This document shows positions 1-5,646 of a stretch of DNA of 7,391 nucleotides, in pieces. Made by a program: the position numbers and the translations under genes. The stretch comes from Elusimicrobiaceae bacterium. GTDB lineage: Bacteria; Elusimicrobiota; Elusimicrobia; Elusimicrobiales; Elusimicrobiaceae. The DNA lies in assembly GCA_024405075.1 (NCBI GenBank), contig JAKSPG010000059.1, positions 1-7,391 on the forward strand, in the 5' to 3' direction. The notes under the pieces are model-generated. The model had not been told where the DNA came from, made no database searches, and was given only the letters and a program-made list of their open reading frames with translations. Position 1 is the stretch's first letter, and every line of letters begins with the position of its first letter.

Positions 1-353
1 ACAGGGTACGGCGGGAAGTGTACGCCGCAAGATTCACACTCGGCTCGTAAAAAAGACAACTCAAAATCGGCATTGTGTGCCACCAACACGCACCCGTCAA
101 ACATGCCCAATAGACGCGGCAAAATTTGCTCAAAACGGGGCGCGGTTTTGACCATTTCGTTCGTAATACCGTGGATGGCAATCACTTCAGGTGACATGGG
201 GATACCGGGGTTGAGCAAGGTAGAAAATTCGTCCACCACGCGTCCGTTCTGCGAAACGCTGACAGCCACCTCGCAAATTTTGCCGCCACCGTCAGGCGAC
301 AGACCGGTAGTTTCCGTATCTAAACAAGCAAATTTAAGTTCGGCTAATTCCAT
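1..353 (-). CDS. DEDDh 3'-5' exonuclease, DnaQ / DNA polymerase III epsilon-like (3' end outside window)
   Basis: N-terminal 117 residues of a DnaQ-like proofreading-type exonuclease that removes nucleotides from 3' DNA ends. Visible motifs are Exo I (CLDTETTGLSP, with metal-binding D12 and E14), the family-typical IHGIT (61-64) and Exo II (HNADFE, with D96). The Exo III H-x4-D motif lies beyond the window edge, so it cannot be said whether this is a stand-alone exonuclease, a Pol III epsilon subunit or a fusion to a helicase or UvrC-type domain. The start is the first ATG after the TAA of the upstream membrane-protein gene. That TAA lies in the same reading frame, with only TTT between stop and start, and no clear Shine-Dalgarno is visible. 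Translation probably depends on coupling or re-initiation from the upstream gene. The family call is secure; the exact subtype is not. Confidence 0.88.
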   Translation of the reverse strand, partial: MELAELKFACLDTETTGLSPDGGGKICEVAVSVSQNGRVVDEFSTLLNPGIPMSPEVIAIHGITNEMVKTAPRFEQILPRLLGMFDGCVLVAHNADFELSFLRAECESCGVHFPPYP

Positions 354-356
354 AAA

Positions 357-1064
357 TTACAAATAAAAACGCAAACGCACCAAGAAACCGATTATTACTG
401 CGCCCAGCGACCCTACATAAAAAGAAAACCGGGATACGTCCATCAGCCGGATTCGGCGCGCATACAAACACGCCCCGAACCACACGGCCAGCAGTACCGT
501 CCAACGCCAGCCGGGCAACAGCATAATTAAAAAGAAAATCGCCCGTACCATCATCATCAGCCACCGTTCATCAAACGAAACGGCCTTTACGCCGTAACGG
601 TCCTGCTCCACGGAAACCATGAGCCACCCGGTTACCCGTGTAGCACATAACAATCCTACAAAGAAAATAATCCACGGTTCGGCAAAAAAGGTGCCTGTTT
701 CGTACAGTGCGTGAAACGGCACACATAAAAACAAGAACAATAAATTAACTGCATTTTTGATGAAGAACGTAAACACATAGCCGTGTTTTATCTTGCCACC
801 AAACTGGACGAAATCGTCCGTCAATACGTGGAACAAACCAAAAAGCAAAATACACATCCACCCAGGCAGGTCCACCAGTTCCAAAAACGGCCAGGGCATG
901 GTCAAATAACCGTAGCAGAGCGTCAAGCTCCAAAATAAAAACACAATCCCATGCAGAATCATCCCTCGCGTGCGATTTTGGGCGCGCAAGAGGTTAATCG
1001 TGCGGTGAAAGAACGTAAAATCCGTTAAAAAATATGCTAAAAACAAACGCCAAAATACAATCAT
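357..1064 (-). CDS. Multi-pass membrane protein, DUF3307-like
   Basis: A 235-residue, very hydrophobic protein with roughly six to seven membrane segments (about 3-17, 35-55, 68-85, 97-117, 130-150, 172-200 and 212-230). The N-terminus has the DUF3307 look: a short helix ending in a conserved Asp (LAYFLTDF, D15), a second helix starting with His (MILHG, H38) and a third with HVLTDD (H79, D83/D84). In this family conserved His/Asp residues sit at the membrane face, but no biochemical role is firmly established. The start ATG overlaps the stop of the histidine kinase gene (ATGA, 1061-1064) and is preceded by a strong Shine-Dalgarno, AAGGAGGG (complement of 1068-1075), so it is translationally coupled to the kinase. 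Placement directly behind a sensor kinase suggests a partner or target in the same envelope response, but this is inference. The family assignment is from pattern only. Confidence 0.75.
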   Translation of the reverse strand: MIVFWRLFLAYFLTDFTFFHRTINLLRAQNRTRGMILHGIVFLFWSLTLCYGYLTMPWPFLELVDLPGWMCILLFGLFHVLTDDFVQFGGKIKHGYVFTFFIKNAVNLLFLFLCVPFHALYETGTFFAEPWIIFFVGLLCATRVTGWLMVSVEQDRYGVKAVSFDERWLMMMVRAIFFLIMLLPGWRWTVLLAVWFGACLYARRIRLMDVSRFSFYVGSLGAVIIGFLVRLRFYL

Positions 1065-2770
1065 TTGCCCTCCTTGGGTAATTCAACGGTAAAGGTACTT
1101 CCCTGCCCGAGCCGGCTACTTACGCGAATCGTTCCGCCATGCGCCTGTACAATTTGGCGGCTGATAAATAATCCTAACCCGTAACCGGGCTTATCGCCGT
1201 TGACTTGGTGATATTTTTGAAACAGCCCTTTTTGCTCCTGCTCGCTTAAACCGATACCACTATCAGCCACTGTAATAAAGTAGCATTTTTCGTCTTGTTT
1301 TGCATCTAAACGCACAAAACCTTTATCTGTAAATTTAATAGCGTTGGAAACTAAATTCGTCAGCACCCGTTGCAATAGTTTGGGGTCTGCCGTTACGTGA
1401 AAAGAAGGCACGTGATTTTCCAAACGCAACCCTTTTTCCGCCGCGGTGGGAGCCAGCGTATCCGCCACCTGGCAGGCCACGGCGGCCAGATCCACCTCTT
1501 GTTTTTGGGCGGCTAACATCCCTGTTTCCACGCGCGACACGTCCAGCACGTCCTCCAACAAAGCCGATAAATCACGCGCGGCCCGGCTCATCAACTCCAG
1601 GTATTGTTTTTTTTCTTCTTCACTTACCTTACCGCTTTGCAAAATATGTAAATACCCCTGCAAACCCAGTAGCGGCGCGCGCAAATCATGTGCAACGGCG
1701 CGAAACACCTGCTCCTTCATTTCGCTTACTTGGGTACGCAACTGCAAGGCCTGATAGTCCTGCAAGTCGGCGGTCATTTTGTTAAAGTCGTTAATGAGTT
1801 GTTTAAATTCCCCCCAGCCGATATCCGGGTCTATGTGTTGGTCCAAATGCCCGGCAGATACTTCGCGCGCCGCGTGCGACAGGGCGCCAATCGGTTCGCC
1901 CAACCGTTCGGCAAATGTCAGCGCGCCGAAGTAAGAAAGCGTGGCAATTGTCAGCAAGAAAAGGGCTAAAATAATGTTGGTGTAGTAAATACTGCGGTAC
2001 GCTTCGCTTTTCAACTGTAACACCGCTACATACGCCCCCAGCACCGGGGTAGGTGCAAAAGCCCCCACATACGTTTCTTGTGAGGTAGTAAGGCGGGTAA
2101 TCAAACGGCTCTTGCCGGCGAATGCTTTTTGGAGAGAAGCCGCATCAAAATCCGGCTTATACTGGTATTCGCTGGTATAAACCGAGCCGTCCTGATCCAC
2201 CAAATAAATATGCCCCGTAGTGCCGATACGTTGCTCCTGCACGCGAGCCAAAAAACTAAAGAAACTTAATATACCGTATAAGAAATCCCCATTGGGAAGC
2301 GGATAAATAAACTCGCTAATCGGCCGGCCGGACACCACATCAAAGCTGCTCACAAACAACCGCCCCACTTGCGACACATCAGGCAGCGACTCCTCATTCT
2401 CCAACTCCACCGGGGGAAGCTGGGCTAAAAATTGTTTATCTCCGGCGCGGTAAAGTTCCTTGCCTTTTGGGGACAAAACCGCCAACATCAAAAAATCGGG
2501 GTTGGCGGCCAGCGCATCTTGCAAAAGCGGCTGCGGGTTTTTGCGCTGGGATAATACGTCGGACAATTTTTGCGAAAACGATAAGCGCCACGTCAAATCT
2601 TCAATGTGCTGGTTCATGGAGGAGGAAACAATTTGCGCCAGGTTGGCGTGCGTTTCCAATATATTATCTTTTAGGTGCACCTGATAATACGCCAGCAATA
2701 ACATCAGCGGCACCATCGGTATCAGCACCACCAGCAAAAACAGTTTGAATAATTTAGAAAATAAAGACAT
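1061..2770 (-). CDS. Membrane-bound sensor histidine kinase (Cache-like sensor, HAMP, HisKA, HATPase_c)
   Basis: A 569-residue transmitter kinase. Domains in order: TM1 (about 6-29), an extracytoplasmic sensor region of about 230 residues with a Cache-like signature near GHIYLVDQDGSVYTS (186-200), TM2 (about 262-284), HAMP (about 290-342), HisKA with AHDLRAPL (phospho-acceptor H361), then HATPase_c with N box TNLVSNAIKF (N476), G1 VADSGIGL (D503) and G2 GYGLGLFISRQIV (529-541). There is no receiver domain, and no response regulator gene is visible nearby, so its partner is unknown. The open frame extends 14 codons upstream to an ATG at 2812. I prefer 2770 because an extended -10 box lies inside that extension, AGAGGG (complement of 2774-2779) precedes the ATG at 2770, and MSLFSKLFKLFLL is a natural membrane-protein N-terminus. 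It is the first gene of the operon with the DUF3307-like and dnaQ-like genes. The signal sensed cannot be read from the sequence. Confidence 0.93.
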   Translation of the reverse strand: MSLFSKLFKLFLLVVLIPMVPLMLLLAYYQVHLKDNILETHANLAQIVSSSMNQHIEDLTWRLSFSQKLSDVLSQRKNPQPLLQDALAANPDFLMLAVLSPKGKELYRAGDKQFLAQLPPVELENEESLPDVSQVGRLFVSSFDVVSGRPISEFIYPLPNGDFLYGILSFFSFLARVQEQRIGTTGHIYLVDQDGSVYTSEYQYKPDFDAASLQKAFAGKSRLITRLTTSQETYVGAFAPTPVLGAYVAVLQLKSEAYRSIYYTNIILALFLLTIATLSYFGALTFAERLGEPIGALSHAAREVSAGHLDQHIDPDIGWGEFKQLINDFNKMTADLQDYQALQLRTQVSEMKEQVFRAVAHDLRAPLLGLQGYLHILQSGKVSEEEKKQYLELMSRAARDLSALLEDVLDVSRVETGMLAAQKQEVDLAAVACQVADTLAPTAAEKGLRLENHVPSFHVTADPKLLQRVLTNLVSNAIKFTDKGFVRLDAKQDEKCYFITVADSGIGLSEQEQKGLFQKYHQVNGDKPGYGLGLFISRQIVQAHGGTIRVSSRLGQGSTFTVELPKEGK

Positions 2771-2786
2771 AGTCCCTCTTGTAGAT

Positions 2787-2795
2787 ATTATATCA
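2787..2795 (-). promoter_or_regulatory. Extended -10 promoter of the kinase operon
   Basis: On the minus strand this reads TGATATAAT, a perfect TATAAT with the TGn extension of sigma-70-type promoters. A weak -35 (TTGCTA, complement of 2812-2817) lies 19 bp upstream. A start about 7 nt downstream, near 2780, would leave a leader of only about 10 nt carrying the AGAGGG ribosome binding site for the ATG at 2770. This position excludes the 2812 start for transcripts from this promoter. Confidence 0.65.
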
Positions 2796-2811
2796 ATTAC
2801 ATGCCGCTGCA

Positions 2812-2850
2812 TAGCAAAATATCCTGCTTATACCGGCCGGATATTTGCTA
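2812..2850. promoter_or_regulatory. 12-bp inverted repeat between divergent promoters (possible operator)
   Basis: TAGCAAAATATCC (2812-2824) and GGATATTTGCTA (2839-2850) are inverted copies that differ by one extra A in the left arm. They are separated by 14 bp that include most of the palindrome CCGGCCGG (2833-2840). The left arm contains the weak -35 of the kinase promoter. The right arm overlaps the extended -10 of the plus-strand promoter. A protein binding both arms would be placed to control both transcripts. No regulator gene for it is visible in the window, so the operator role is inference. Confidence 0.45.
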
Positions 2851-2854
2851 CAAT
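2846..2854 (+). promoter_or_regulatory. Extended -10 promoter of the leader RNA / pilin transcript
   Basis: TGCTACAAT matches the extended -10 consensus TGnTATAAT at all but one position. There is no good -35; TGCTTA at 2825-2830 with an 18-bp spacer is poor, which is tolerable for extended -10 promoters. The predicted start is near 2861. Transcription from here would pass through about 285 nt of structured leader before the pilin gene at 3145. Confidence 0.5.
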
Positions 2855-2860
2855 AACAGT

Positions 2861-3110
2861 GTTGTAAAGGAGTTTGAGGTCCCCGCGCAAGGGGAAAAAT
2901 TAAAAAATTTAATCTGTTTTTGGAACCGTCTGAGAAACGGACCTTTACCGCAAGGTAAATGTATTCACGCTAAAAACAGCCATTACAGACACAAGATAAA
3001 CGGACTAATTACCCGGTTGTCTTGTGTCAAATGTTTCTTGCCTGGCAAGAAACTACGGCTGTTGTTTGTTAAGGGTGTGAATACACTTAATGGGCAAGAG
3101 CCGTTTTTAT
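2861..3110 (+). ncRNA. Candidate structured leader RNA upstream of pilin gene, family not recognised
   Basis: This stretch is rich in self-complementary segments that nest. The core is: P1 2960-2971 with 3074-3085 (12 pairs, two or three G-U); P2 2975-2981 with 3057-3063 (AACAGCC/GGCTGTT); and, inside a three-way junction, P3 2988-2996 with 3020-3028 (GACACAAGA/TCTTGTGTC, plus inner CGG/CCG) and P4 3033-3041 with 3045-3053 (GTTTCTTGC/GCAAGAAAC). Smaller hairpins precede the core: 2880-2884/2891-2895 (TCCCC/GGGGA), an A/T-only hairpin around 2899-2913, 2926-2929/2937-2940 (CCGT/ACGG), and 2944-2949/2954-2959, a 6-bp stem closed by a GCAA (GNRA) tetraloop. A terminator-like stem follows at 3055-3108. 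I checked by eye for tmRNA, RNase P, SRP, T-box and c-di-GMP-I signatures and saw none. It could be a cis-regulatory leader of the pilin gene or an independent small RNA. Boundaries are approximate, and folding energy was not computed. Confidence 0.5.
3055..3108 (+). terminator. Terminator-like stem with U-tract at the end of the leader RNA
   Basis: ACGGCT (3055-3060) pairs with AGCCGT (3099-3104). A G-G mismatch and TTG/CAA (3062-3064 with 3096-3098) extend the stem, and inside it a local hairpin GTGT-GAAT-ACAC (3075-3086) flanked by TTAA/TTAA can form. A T-run (3104-3108) follows directly. The stem uses the same GGCT bases as helix P2 and the same GTGAATACA bases as P1, so it cannot coexist with the core fold. 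The long loop makes it an unusual intrinsic terminator, hence moderate confidence. Confidence 0.4.
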
Positions 3111-3144
3111 ACACGTTTTTCCAAAACAGTTATGGAGAACGTGT

Positions 3145-3492
3145 ATGAAACACAACAAATCGGGTTTTACCCTCATTGAATTATTAGTCGTTGTTTTAAT
3201 CATCGGCATTCTAGCCGCGGTGGCGTTGCCGCAATACCAAGTGGCAGCCTTCAGCCGCGAATGTAAGCGCTATCGTCTTTCCAATGCATCCTTCCATATA
3301 TATCCCTCCGGAAATCTATGCGTGACATCCGGAAATGGCTGGACCATAGATCTGCACAAACGCGATGTCACCTCTATTTGTTATCCGTCTAATACAGATA
3401 CTATCGGGGAACGTGTTTGCAAATCCTTTGGGCCAAAAATAGAAGGGCGCACTAGCAGTGCAAATACGGCAGTATATGAAATAAAATACTAA
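3145..3492 (+). CDS. Short type IV pilin / pseudopilin-like protein
   Basis: A 115-residue protein with a textbook class III prepilin leader: six residues (MKHNKS), Gly7 as the cleavage site, then FTLIELLVVVLIIGILAAVALPQ. Glu12 is Glu+5 of the mature protein. A prepilin peptidase would cleave after Gly7 and methylate Phe8; the hydrophobic helix anchors it in the inner membrane or packs it in a filament core. The C-terminal body has only about 80 residues and four Cys (40, 59, 79, 92); the last pair could form the C-terminal disulfide loop. Compared with usual 130-170 residue pilins, part of the helix and the following loop appear to be missing after LPQYQ, so this may be a minor pilin, a shortened variant or a decaying copy. 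GGAG (3134-3137) sits 7 nt before the ATG. It stands alone behind the structured leader; no pilus assembly genes are in the window. Confidence 0.85.
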   Translation: MKHNKSGFTLIELLVVVLIIGILAAVALPQYQVAAFSRECKRYRLSNASFHIYPSGNLCVTSGNGWTIDLHKRDVTSICYPSNTDTIGERVCKSFGPKIEGRTSSANTAVYEIKY

Positions 3493-3555
3493 CCGTTATA
3501 CAACTTTTGACAAACAGAACTAAACAGCACAGGAATTATTTGGCGCAAACAAGCA

Positions 3556-3636
3556 ACAACGGCACAAACATTTTTATAAGGTGGAGATCCCCGACAGAAA
3601 ATTTCGGGGATGACACCTTATTGTTTGTGCCGTTGT
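3556..3636. repeat. Long interrupted palindrome between convergent genes (REP/MITE-like, possible bidirectional terminator)
   Basis: Outer arms ACAACGGCACAAACA (3556-3570) and TGTTTGTGCCGTTGT (3622-3636) are perfect 15-bp inverted copies. Inside lie ATAAGGTG/CACCTTAT (3576-3583/3614-3621) and ATCCCCGA/TCGGGGAT (3587-3594/3604-3611). In total 31 positions pair, broken by a 5-nt TTTTT bulge on one side and a small 3x2 internal loop, with a 9-nt apical loop. No clear target-site duplication flanks it, and neither strand has a strong T-run right after the stem. It could therefore be a small palindromic repeat element, or a weak terminator shared by the convergent pilin and etfA transcripts. Confidence 0.75.
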
Positions 3637-3668
3637 ACGCGTTTATAGAAGATAACAAGGCCGTTTTA

Positions 3669-4853
3669 TTACTTCTTCAACTGCTCTAATACTTTGGGCA
3701 GTATCTGTGTCACGTCGCCCACCAGCCCGTATTTGCATACATTAAATATCGGAGCGTTGGCGTCTTTGTTTATGCCCACGATTACGTCGCTGTGTTCAAT
3801 ACCGACCACGTGTTGTACCGCACCGGAAATTCCGCACGCTACATAAAACTTAGCCGCAATCGTTGCGCCGCTTTGGCCGATTTGTTTATCTTTTTCTTTA
3901 AGTCCCAAATCAATCGCCGCGCGGCTGGCACCTACGGTGCCGCCCAGTTTAGTAGCCAGATTTTCCAGCAAATCAAAACCGGCTTTGTTTTTCATACCGC
4001 GTCCGCCGGCAATAACCACTTCGGCTTCGTCCAATTTCACACCGCTTGCGGGCGGATCAAACTGCGTGCTGATCACGCGCACCTTGGCGGCATCTACGGG
4101 AACGGCTATCATTTCCGTCACTACTTGCGCCATGTTACCGGGCGCGGAAACGACTTTTTTAAATACGTTGGGCCGCACGGTGGCCATTTGCGGGCGGTAG
4201 TCCGGGCATTTGATATCGGCCATGATGTTGCCGCCAAACGCCGGACGGGTTTGAATTAAATTACCGTCTTTGATAGCAAGCCCCGTGCAATCGGCCGTAA
4301 GTCCCACAAAAAGTTCCGCGGCCAACCGCGGGGACAAATCGCGCCCGATGTAGGTGGACGGGAAAAGCACCACACTGGGGTTATATTTTTTAATAAGCGT
4401 GCCCAAAGCGTTAGCGTACGCGGCGGTATTATACTGTGCATACGCGGGCGAATCTACGACGTAAATTTTATCTGCGCCGTATTGGGAAATTTCCGCAAAG
4501 AACGGCGAAACATTACTGCCGATAACTACCGCGCATAATTCTTCGCCCACTTGGCTCGCCAGTTCGCGCCCTTTGGACAGCAGTTCATACCCCACCGAGC
4601 GCACGTGTTGAGTTTGGCCGTTGTTGCCGATTTCCACAAACACCCACACGCCTTTGTAAGCCGATAAATCTTTTTTAACTGCCGCACCTGCCGGTAGCGA
4701 AAGCGCACCCACCGGGCATTGGCTCACACATGCACCGCACATCGTACACGCGGCTGAAGCTACCGCCTTGCGGTTTACCAAAGAAAGCGCCCCAAACGGA
4801 CACACGGTGGTGCACTTACCGCACCCTACGCAATTTTGGGAAATCTGAATCAT
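3669..4853 (-). CDS. etfA: Electron transfer flavoprotein alpha subunit with N-terminal 2x[4Fe-4S] ferredoxin domain
   Basis: A 394-residue EtfA. Residues 1-50 form a ferredoxin module with two cysteine motifs, C8-x2-C11-x2-C14-x3-C18-P and C36-x2-C39-x2-C42-x3-C46-P, enough for two [4Fe-4S] clusters. Residues of about 65-260 are the ETF alpha N-terminal domain. The rest is the FAD-binding domain with VVIAGGRGMKNKAGF, IGQSGATIA, YVACGISGAVQH, INKDANAPIF and YGLVGDV, all canonical EtfA positions. It pairs with EtfB to carry electrons to or from the acyl-CoA dehydrogenase encoded two genes upstream. Ferredoxin-fused EtfA occurs in caffeoyl-CoA reductase (CarE) and in Etf-linked lactate dehydrogenase (LctC) of anaerobes, where it accompanies flavin-based electron bifurcation. 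Bifurcation here is inference. The start ATG overlaps the etfB stop (ATGA, 4850-4853), with GGAGAG about 9 nt upstream. It is the last gene of the operon, ending before the palindrome. Confidence 0.95.
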   Translation of the reverse strand: MIQISQNCVGCGKCTTVCPFGALSLVNRKAVASAACTMCGACVSQCPVGALSLPAGAAVKKDLSAYKGVWVFVEIGNNGQTQHVRSVGYELLSKGRELASQVGEELCAVVIGSNVSPFFAEISQYGADKIYVVDSPAYAQYNTAAYANALGTLIKKYNPSVVLFPSTYIGRDLSPRLAAELFVGLTADCTGLAIKDGNLIQTRPAFGGNIMADIKCPDYRPQMATVRPNVFKKVVSAPGNMAQVVTEMIAVPVDAAKVRVISTQFDPPASGVKLDEAEVVIAGGRGMKNKAGFDLLENLATKLGGTVGASRAAIDLGLKEKDKQIGQSGATIAAKFYVACGISGAVQHVVGIEHSDVIVGINKDANAPIFNVCKYGLVGDVTQILPKVLEQLKK

Positions 4854-5638
4854 TTGAGGACACTCTCCTTTTTTAAAATTTCTACAAATTTATTAGCCAA
4901 TTCCGCAGCGGAGCCGGAGAACATCTCCCCTTTCTGCCGCGCCGGCGGCGGGAAAATACGGTCCACACGCGTGGGTGAGCCGTTAAGCCCCAGCTTGCTC
5001 GGGTCGGCCCCGATATCGCCGTCCGTCCAGGTGCGCACCAGTTTATCTTGCGCTTTATGCGCCGCCATGAAAGAAGGATATTTGGCTACGTAATCGTGCG
5101 GCATGGTCATCGTAACCAGTACAGGCAAATCGGCCTCTAAAATTTGGTGACCGCCTTCCATGAGTTTTTTAACGACTACGGTTTGACCGTTGGCGTCAAT
5201 GTGCTCACAAAACGTAATTTGCGGGATACCCAAATGGTAGGCCATTTCCGGCCCGGTTTGGGCAGTATCGCCATCAATAGCCATTTGACCGCAAAGCACC
5301 AAATCAAATTGACCGATTTTTCTAACCGCCATAGCCAACGCATAGGCCGTGGCCCACGTGTCCGAGCCGGCAAACGCACGCGCAGACAAGAGTACGCCTT
5401 CATCGGCCCCCAATGCCAGCGCCAGGCGGATGACCGCCGTGGCTTGCGCCGGGCCCATGGACAAAACAGTTACTTTGGCGCCTGTTTTGGCTTTGATTTC
5501 AAGTGCTTTTTCCAGGGCGAAATGGTCGTACGGATTTAAAATGCTGGGCACGCCCGCCCGGATCAGCGTACCGGTTTTGGGGTCCACTTTGACTTGGGTA
5601 GAATCGGGTACTTGTTTAATACAAACGATGATATGCAT
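4850..5638 (-). CDS. etfB: Electron transfer flavoprotein beta subunit
   Basis: A 262-residue EtfB of normal length for the family. Visible hallmarks are the N-terminal IIVCIKQVPDSTQVKVD, NPYDHFALEKALEIK (36-50), the nucleotide-binding stretch VTVLSMGP, and the signature GQMAIDGDTAQTGP (about 117-130), which in EtfB proteins contributes to the second nucleotide or flavin site. It forms the heterodimer with the ferredoxin-fused EtfA encoded immediately downstream. AGGA, overlapping the TAG stop of the dehydrogenase gene, sits about 7 nt before the ATG; the gap to that gene is 8 bp, so the two are probably translated in a coupled way. Whether the second site holds AMP (plain ETF) or FAD (bifurcating ETF) cannot be settled by eye. 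The ferredoxin domain on the partner and the carCDE-like order favour the FAD form. Confidence 0.95.
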   Translation of the reverse strand: MHIIVCIKQVPDSTQVKVDPKTGTLIRAGVPSILNPYDHFALEKALEIKAKTGAKVTVLSMGPAQATAVIRLALALGADEGVLLSARAFAGSDTWATAYALAMAVRKIGQFDLVLCGQMAIDGDTAQTGPEMAYHLGIPQITFCEHIDANGQTVVVKKLMEGGHQILEADLPVLVTMTMPHDYVAKYPSFMAAHKAQDKLVRTWTDGDIGADPSKLGLNGSPTRVDRIFPPPARQKGEMFSGSAAELANKFVEILKKESVLK

Positions 5639-5646
5639 AAGTTTTC

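Noticed and set aside
73..366. Plus-strand open frame of 97 codons at the left edge
   Set aside because: It is antisense to the DnaQ-like exonuclease, whose motifs are unmistakable on the minus strand.
2864..2903. Short leader peptide starting at TTG 2874 behind AAAGGAG
   Set aside because: The spacing from the ribosome binding site to TTG is only one or two bases, and the peptide of nine codons has no telling composition.
2960..3085. A 126-bp miniature transposable element with 12-bp imperfect terminal inverted repeats
   Set aside because: No target-site duplication is visible, and the ends are only the outermost of several nested helices with G-U pairs, which fits RNA folding better than transposon ends.
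2861..3110. Known RNA families: tmRNA, RNase P RNA, SRP RNA, T-box, c-di-GMP-I riboswitch
   Set aside because: None of their conserved sequence signatures could be found by eye on the plus strand.
2801..3148. Open frame of 115 codons ending in an ATGA overlap with the pilin start, which looks like a coupled upstream gene
   Set aside because: Its ATG lies upstream of the predicted promoter start and has no ribosome binding site. After 2861 no good in-frame start follows AAAGGAG, the peptide shows no recognisable family features, and the DNA is dominated by nested complementary segments. The pilin has its own GGAG site.
3507..3689. 60-codon plus-strand open frame after the pilin, with a perfect TTGACA at 3507-3512
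   Set aside because: The frame runs through the palindrome into the 3' end of etfA on the other strand, starts at TTG without a ribosome binding site, and no -10 box lies at a proper distance from TTGACA.
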